Of a stretch of DNA of 64,000 bases, positions 61,094 through 64,000 are shown piece by piece. The translations under genes and the position numbers were made by a program. Each line of letters begins with the position of its first letter. Within the stretch, counting starts at the first letter, position 1. Origin of the DNA: Planococcus liqunii (GTDB lineage: Bacteria > Bacillota > Bacilli > Bacillales_A > Planococcaceae); contig NZ_CP129238.1 of assembly GCF_030413595.1 (NCBI RefSeq), positions 1,984,001 to 2,048,000 of the forward strand. The letters run 5' to 3'. The notes beneath the pieces were generated by a model. It was given only the letters and a program-made list of their open reading frames with translations, did not search any database and had not been told where the DNA came from.

Positions 61094-62077
61094 TTAAATT
61101 GACCAATCCACCAACATGCCGGCATGGGTCAATCCGCCGCCGAATCCGTATAGAAGCAGCCTGTCTCCTGCTTTAATTTTGCCTTCCTGAACGCCTTGTG
61201 AGAGCGACAATGGAATTGAGGCAGCTGATGTATTGCCGTAATACTCCAAGCTGTAAATGGTACGCTCGAGCGGCAGCCCGTTTCGGCTGCAGATCGACTC
61301 GATAATGCGAAGATTGGCGCTATGCGGCACGAACCAATCCACTTGATCATTGTCGTATCCCGCTTTTTCCATCAATGCCTTCATGCCTTTTGGAACGGTG
61401 TTAACCGCCCATTTATAAACTTCACGGCCGTTTTGTGTCACAAATCCATTAACCGCCAGTTCGTTGCCGAACATCCGGCCTGACAAATCTGTGCAATACA
61501 AATTATTGGCCAGCGCCCCGTCAGTTCCCATATGGGACTCGATAAAACTTGGTTTTTCCTCGTCATATTCAACCAGCACGGCTCCGCCGCCATCTCCGAA
61601 CAGGATGCATGTGGAACGATCGCTGTAATCCAGTATCTTCGAAAAAGTTTCCGCGCCGATCACCAGAATCTTGCGGTTCAAGCCGGAAGTGATCAATCCA
61701 TTCGCCATATGCAGCCCGTATGCGAATCCTGAGCAGGCAGCATTCAAATCGATCGCTCCCGTGTTTTTGATGCCAAGCTTGGCTTGCACAAGTGCAGAGA
61801 CACTTGGCGTTTTAAAATCCGGCGTCATGGTGCAGACGATGATCATGTCGACATCATCTACAGATTTTCCGTAGCGCTCCTGCAGGTTTTCTACAGCTTT
61901 AATGCTGATATCGCTTGTGAATTCCGTATCCGCTGCAATGCGGCGTTCTTTTATGCCAGTCCGTTGGACAATCCATTCGTCGTTTGTTTCCACTAGTTCT
62001 TCCAGGTCGTGATTCGTCAGCCGCTTTTCTGGCACATAGGAACCGATGGCTGTAATTCTTGCTTTTGATAAATTCAT
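61094..62077 (-). CDS. fabH: Beta-ketoacyl-ACP synthase III
   Basis: Starts fatty-acid synthesis by condensing acyl-CoA with malonyl-ACP. The 327-residue enzyme has the catalytic Cys in DLNAACSGFAYG (about residue 115), His in VPHSANLRI (about 251) and Asn in YYGNTSAAS (about 281), plus the C-terminal GFGGGLTHAG. It stands alone without fabF, like B. subtilis FabHB (YhfB), whereas fabHA is followed by fabF. A FapR box lies 47 bp upstream, so malonyl-CoA level likely controls it. Confidence 0.94.
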   Translation of the reverse strand: MNLSKARITAIGSYVPEKRLTNHDLEELVETNDEWIVQRTGIKERRIAADTEFTSDISIKAVENLQERYGKSVDDVDMIIVCTMTPDFKTPSVSALVQAKLGIKNTGAIDLNAACSGFAYGLHMANGLITSGLNRKILVIGAETFSKILDYSDRSTCILFGDGGGAVLVEYDEEKPSFIESHMGTDGALANNLYCTDLSGRMFGNELAVNGFVTQNGREVYKWAVNTVPKGMKALMEKAGYDNDQVDWFVPHSANLRIIESICSRNGLPLERTIYSLEYYGNTSAASIPLSLSQGVQEGKIKAGDRLLLYGFGGGLTHAGMLVDWSI

Positions 62078-62123
62078 GAAGTTCGCCCCTTTGCTGGTAC
62101 TCGCTTCATTTTAACATCAACTA

Positions 62124-62140
62124 TTAGCATTAGGTACTAA
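62124..62140 (-). promoter_or_regulatory. FapR operator upstream of fabH
   Basis: Minus-strand TTAGTACCTAATGCTAA differs at one position from the FapR consensus TTAGTACCTRRTACTAA. FapR is released by malonyl-CoA. Confidence 0.85.
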
Positions 62141-62213
62141 TTTGTACACTTTGTTTTTATTATACTCGGAATAATATTTTCCGCAGGCCATGAAAAGCTG
62201 ATTCCAATCGATT

Positions 62214-62492
62214 TTACCTACCAAAAAATCCTTCATAAAAAATTATTATTTTCCGTGAAGGTCCTATTATTAGTTGCAGTTCTCCATTGGAAAACCGGTA
62301 GGCCAGGGTGCCAAGCGGCGCTAGCTTTCCCTCGTTCGATGCACAGGGAAGTTCTAATGGGCGGCACATAAACTTCCGGGCATCATTTAGATCGATTACG
62401 TCGTCCAGCAAATACTTCCCAGCTGCTTTATAAGGCGAACTGTCAAAAGCCAAGCATTCAAGCAAAATGACCGAAGGCCGCTTTTTCAACAA
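62214..62492 (-). CDS. Hypothetical small protein
   Basis: A 92-residue frame (TTG start, two TTGs in tandem) that begins directly after the terminator of the preceding gene. It has no visible ribosome site because the terminator occupies that place. The sequence (CRPLELPCASNEGKLAPLGTLAYRF) looks protein-like but I do not recognise it. It may be a degraded or unexpressed frame. Confidence 0.35.
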   Translation of the reverse strand: MLKKRPSVILLECLAFDSSPYKAAGKYLLDDVIDLNDARKFMCRPLELPCASNEGKLAPLGTLAYRFSNGELQLIIGPSRKIIIFYEGFFGR

Positions 62493-62503
62493 ATATAATA
62501 AGA

Positions 62504-62532
62504 AGAGGCGCTCAAAGTTCGAGCAGCCTCTC
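62504..62532 (-). terminator. Terminator of the small-gene cluster
   Basis: AGAGGC-GCTC/GAGC-GCCTCT stem followed by TCTTATTATATT on the minus strand, 37 bp behind the stop at 62569. Confidence 0.75.
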
Positions 62533-62568
62533 CTTAATGCTTAGCTAGTTGTAAATCCGGATTGAAAA

Positions 62569-62763
62569 TTAAAGCTTCTTGCTTTCTACAAATTTTTCAA
62601 TATCGATCAAGTCATCATACCAAACCGGATTTCCTGCACTGCTACCCGATTTTTCTTGAGCGCCTGTCTCCTCTTCAACCTCAGCCATGAGTGCTTGCTG
62701 CGCTGCGGCAGAAAAGCAGGTTGGTTCTTTTTTAATGCCTTTTATGTAAAGGTCATTTTTCAT
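62569..62763 (-). CDS. Hypothetical small acidic protein
   Basis: A 64-residue protein with an acidic middle (AEVEEETGAQEK) and a C-terminal VWYDDLIDIEKFVESKK helix. I do not recognise it. Its ATG at 62763 overlaps the stop of the upstream 51-residue gene by 11 bp, so translation is probably coupled; the ribosome site is weak. The frame extends to 62796 but the overlap arrangement favours 62763. Confidence 0.6.
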   Translation of the reverse strand: MKNDLYIKGIKKEPTCFSAAAQQALMAEVEEETGAQEKSGSSAGNPVWYDDLIDIEKFVESKKL

Positions 62764-62908
62764 GACTTTCAGCCGGGTGGGTAGGTGTCTGCCCATCGGC
62801 TTTTCCCAATTTATATTGCAGGTAGCCGTTGATAAACTCCTTGTACATTTCCAAGTACGTCTTTTTCGTGTTTTCCATTCTTGTTGCTTCTTTTAGCATT
62901 GTATTCAT
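62753..62908 (-). CDS. Hypothetical 51-residue protein
   Basis: A short minus-strand gene: ATG at 62908, TGA at 62753-62755, with a strong AAGGAGG 8-9 nt before the ATG. The peptide is helical and amphipathic (KEATRMENTKKTYLEMYKEF, then INGYLQYKLGK), with no signal peptide. I do not recognise the family. The ribosome site and the coupled gene behind it make it likely to be real. Confidence 0.65.
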   Translation of the reverse strand: MNTMLKEATRMENTKKTYLEMYKEFINGYLQYKLGKADGQTPTHPAESHEK

Positions 62909-63043
62909 CTGATTCATCCTCCTTGGGTTTGTTCAATATAATGAGTAACCTTAGTACCGGAAAAAAATGATAAGTGCTTGAGCCTTAAATGAAAAACCGG
63001 CTGCCGCTGCAAAATGCTGTTCTGGAAAATCTGCTTCCAGAAC

Positions 63044-63400
63044 TTAAGTAATGAAATCTTCCCGAGTGAAATGCCGCGAGTAAGGGGTCACATAAAAAAG
63101 TTCTTTAGGACAGCTTTTCGACATTTGATAGAGATGATAAAAGACGTTTTGCGGCAGTTCATACCGCCGCACGCAGTTTGGCATGGCTTTTGCTTTTGGG
63201 GATGCGCGATCCAGCGGAACTTCGTCGATCTTCACCCAGACCGTCTCAACTTTTGGCTCTTCTTCTTTGTTAAGTAAAACTTCCCTCGTCAGGCGGGCAA
63301 AAAAAGTAATGACGGCTGAATCGTTTTCAATATGCACATCTTTGGATCTAAGAAAAAAATAGTTAACCGACTTATGAGGCCTTCGCTTCATCTGTTCCAT
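63044..63400 (-). CDS. Hypothetical protein
   Basis: A 118-residue basic protein without membrane segments. Strand-like stretches (DVHIENDSAVITFFARL, ETVWVKIDEVPLD) suggest a small alpha/beta or beta fold. I do not recognise it. A strong AAGGAGG lies 9 nt before the ATG at 63400, and it follows the paralogue gene at 63448 by 47 bp in the same direction. Confidence 0.65.
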   Translation of the reverse strand: MEQMKRRPHKSVNYFFLRSKDVHIENDSAVITFFARLTREVLLNKEEEPKVETVWVKIDEVPLDRASPKAKAMPNCVRRYELPQNVFYHLYQMSKSCPKELFYVTPYSRHFTREDFIT

Positions 63401-63447
63401 TTAGTTTTTCCTCCTTGCCACAATCCATTCGTGTACACTGAAAATTA

Positions 63448-63855
63448 CTATTCCTTATCGGCTAAGGTACGCAGGGTCTCTGAAAGCCGTGCAGCAAAGA
63501 TTTCCGGGGCTTCCTGAGACATTAAGCGCACACAATACATGCCGCGTTCCAATGAGATTTTCTGCGAAAAGTTAGTCGGCATTAAAATCGGATTTCCGAT
63601 GAGCGACGCTGTAAATAATGGCAATTCTTCCGGAAGAAGAAACACTTCCGCTTTATTGGTTGCTTCTTCACATCCTGTTGATTGGACATTGACACTTAAA
63701 TCCAACGACCAGCAGACATGCACGTTAGAACTTTTCTGTTCCTTCACAATCCGCTTCTTTTTAAAAATTAACCCCTCAGGGCGAAGTTCTGCTTCTGCCT
63801 CGAGCAATTCTCCGACTTTCTCGGCAATTTCGACCAAAGAATTCATTTTTAACAT
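63448..63855 (-). CDS. Uncharacterised protein, paralogue of the gene at 14400
   Basis: A 135-residue soluble protein. It shares with the product of 14400-14822 the core AE-V-x-LLPEE, FT, NPILMPTNF and the C-terminal FAARL helix, at similar positions. It may be part of an unrecognised family. The start at 63855 is 9 nt after GGAAGGG. It heads a run of small minus-strand genes (63044, 62753, 62569) that ends at a terminator near 62504. Confidence 0.7.
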   Translation of the reverse strand: MLKMNSLVEIAEKVGELLEAEAELRPEGLIFKKKRIVKEQKSSNVHVCWSLDLSVNVQSTGCEEATNKAEVFLLPEELPLFTASLIGNPILMPTNFSQKISLERGMYCVRLMSQEAPEIFAARLSETLRTLADKE

Positions 63856-64000
63856 CCAGATCAACCCTTCCATTCTTAATTCTACAATTTATTTTGCTTC
63901 CGCTTTTAAATAGATGCATGAATGAATGTATAATTAACCACAGGCTAAATGATTCAATAAATAAATGATAATTTCGAAAAAATAATCAATATTTTTTGAC

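Overview
The window looks like chromosomal DNA of a low-to-moderate-GC Firmicute of the order Bacillales, most likely the Planococcaceae (Planococcus or a close relative). This rests on strong AGGAGG-type ribosome binding sites, frequent TTG/GTG starts, protein types close to Bacillus (RibT, YkvI, CzcD, MtlA/F/D, YuiD-like DUF212, YndM-like DUF2512), a FapR box before fabH, a perfect CcpA cre site, and a degenerate copy of the large Bacillales extragenic stem-loop repeat. The family placement is inference. I saw no prophage, intact insertion sequence, CRISPR array or rRNA. The only RNA gene is a tRNA-Ser(CGA).

Left part (1-15 kb): an ECF importer (A, T and S components) follows a nucleoside hydrolase that is translationally coupled to the S component. 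Next come an NTF2-like protein, an MBL hydrolase, a ZIP metal transporter, NnrD, a lipoprotein, a D-2-hydroxyacid dehydrogenase overlapping a BASS-family transporter, CstA, an SGNH hydrolase, a TVP38-type membrane protein, a DUF212 phosphatase-like protein, and ribT beside an uncharacterised protein.

Middle (15-31 kb): a DUF2207 protein, an arylamine N-acetyltransferase, a proline-iminopeptidase-like enzyme, a CPA1 Na+/H+ antiporter, and a putative modification-dependent HNH nuclease with a degenerate catalytic site. Then a sugar ABC importer without its own ATPase (cre site plus a perfect palindrome at the promoter), adenine deaminase with an unusual MBL partner, a peroxiredoxin-like protein and a CmpX-like membrane protein behind a dispersed repeat.

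Middle-right (31-48 kb): tRNA-Ser, the mannitol PTS operon mtlA-mtlF-mtlD, and an RpiR / M20 deacylase / GNAT / N-succinylamino acid racemase set next to a YkvI transporter. The enzyme set matches the known D- to L-amino acid conversion pathway. A TetR regulator follows with two identical operators exactly 42 bp apart, then pyruvate oxidase, a medium-chain dehydrogenase, hydrolases and an aldo/keto reductase.

Right part (48-64 kb): a VWA protein with a two-domain macro protein, a DUF2809 protein, an ECF-family sigma factor pseudogene, an orphan ECF S component, a GAF-GAF-PAS kinase, czcD, a phosphoesterase, a flavoprotein preceded by five repeats at an exact 21-bp period, and a two-component pair. 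The end holds a decayed ATP-grasp gene, fabH under a FapR box, and a run of small uncharacterised genes, one of which is a paralogue of the protein beside ribT. The densest signs of gene decay lie between 50.8 and 61 kb: three degraded genes.
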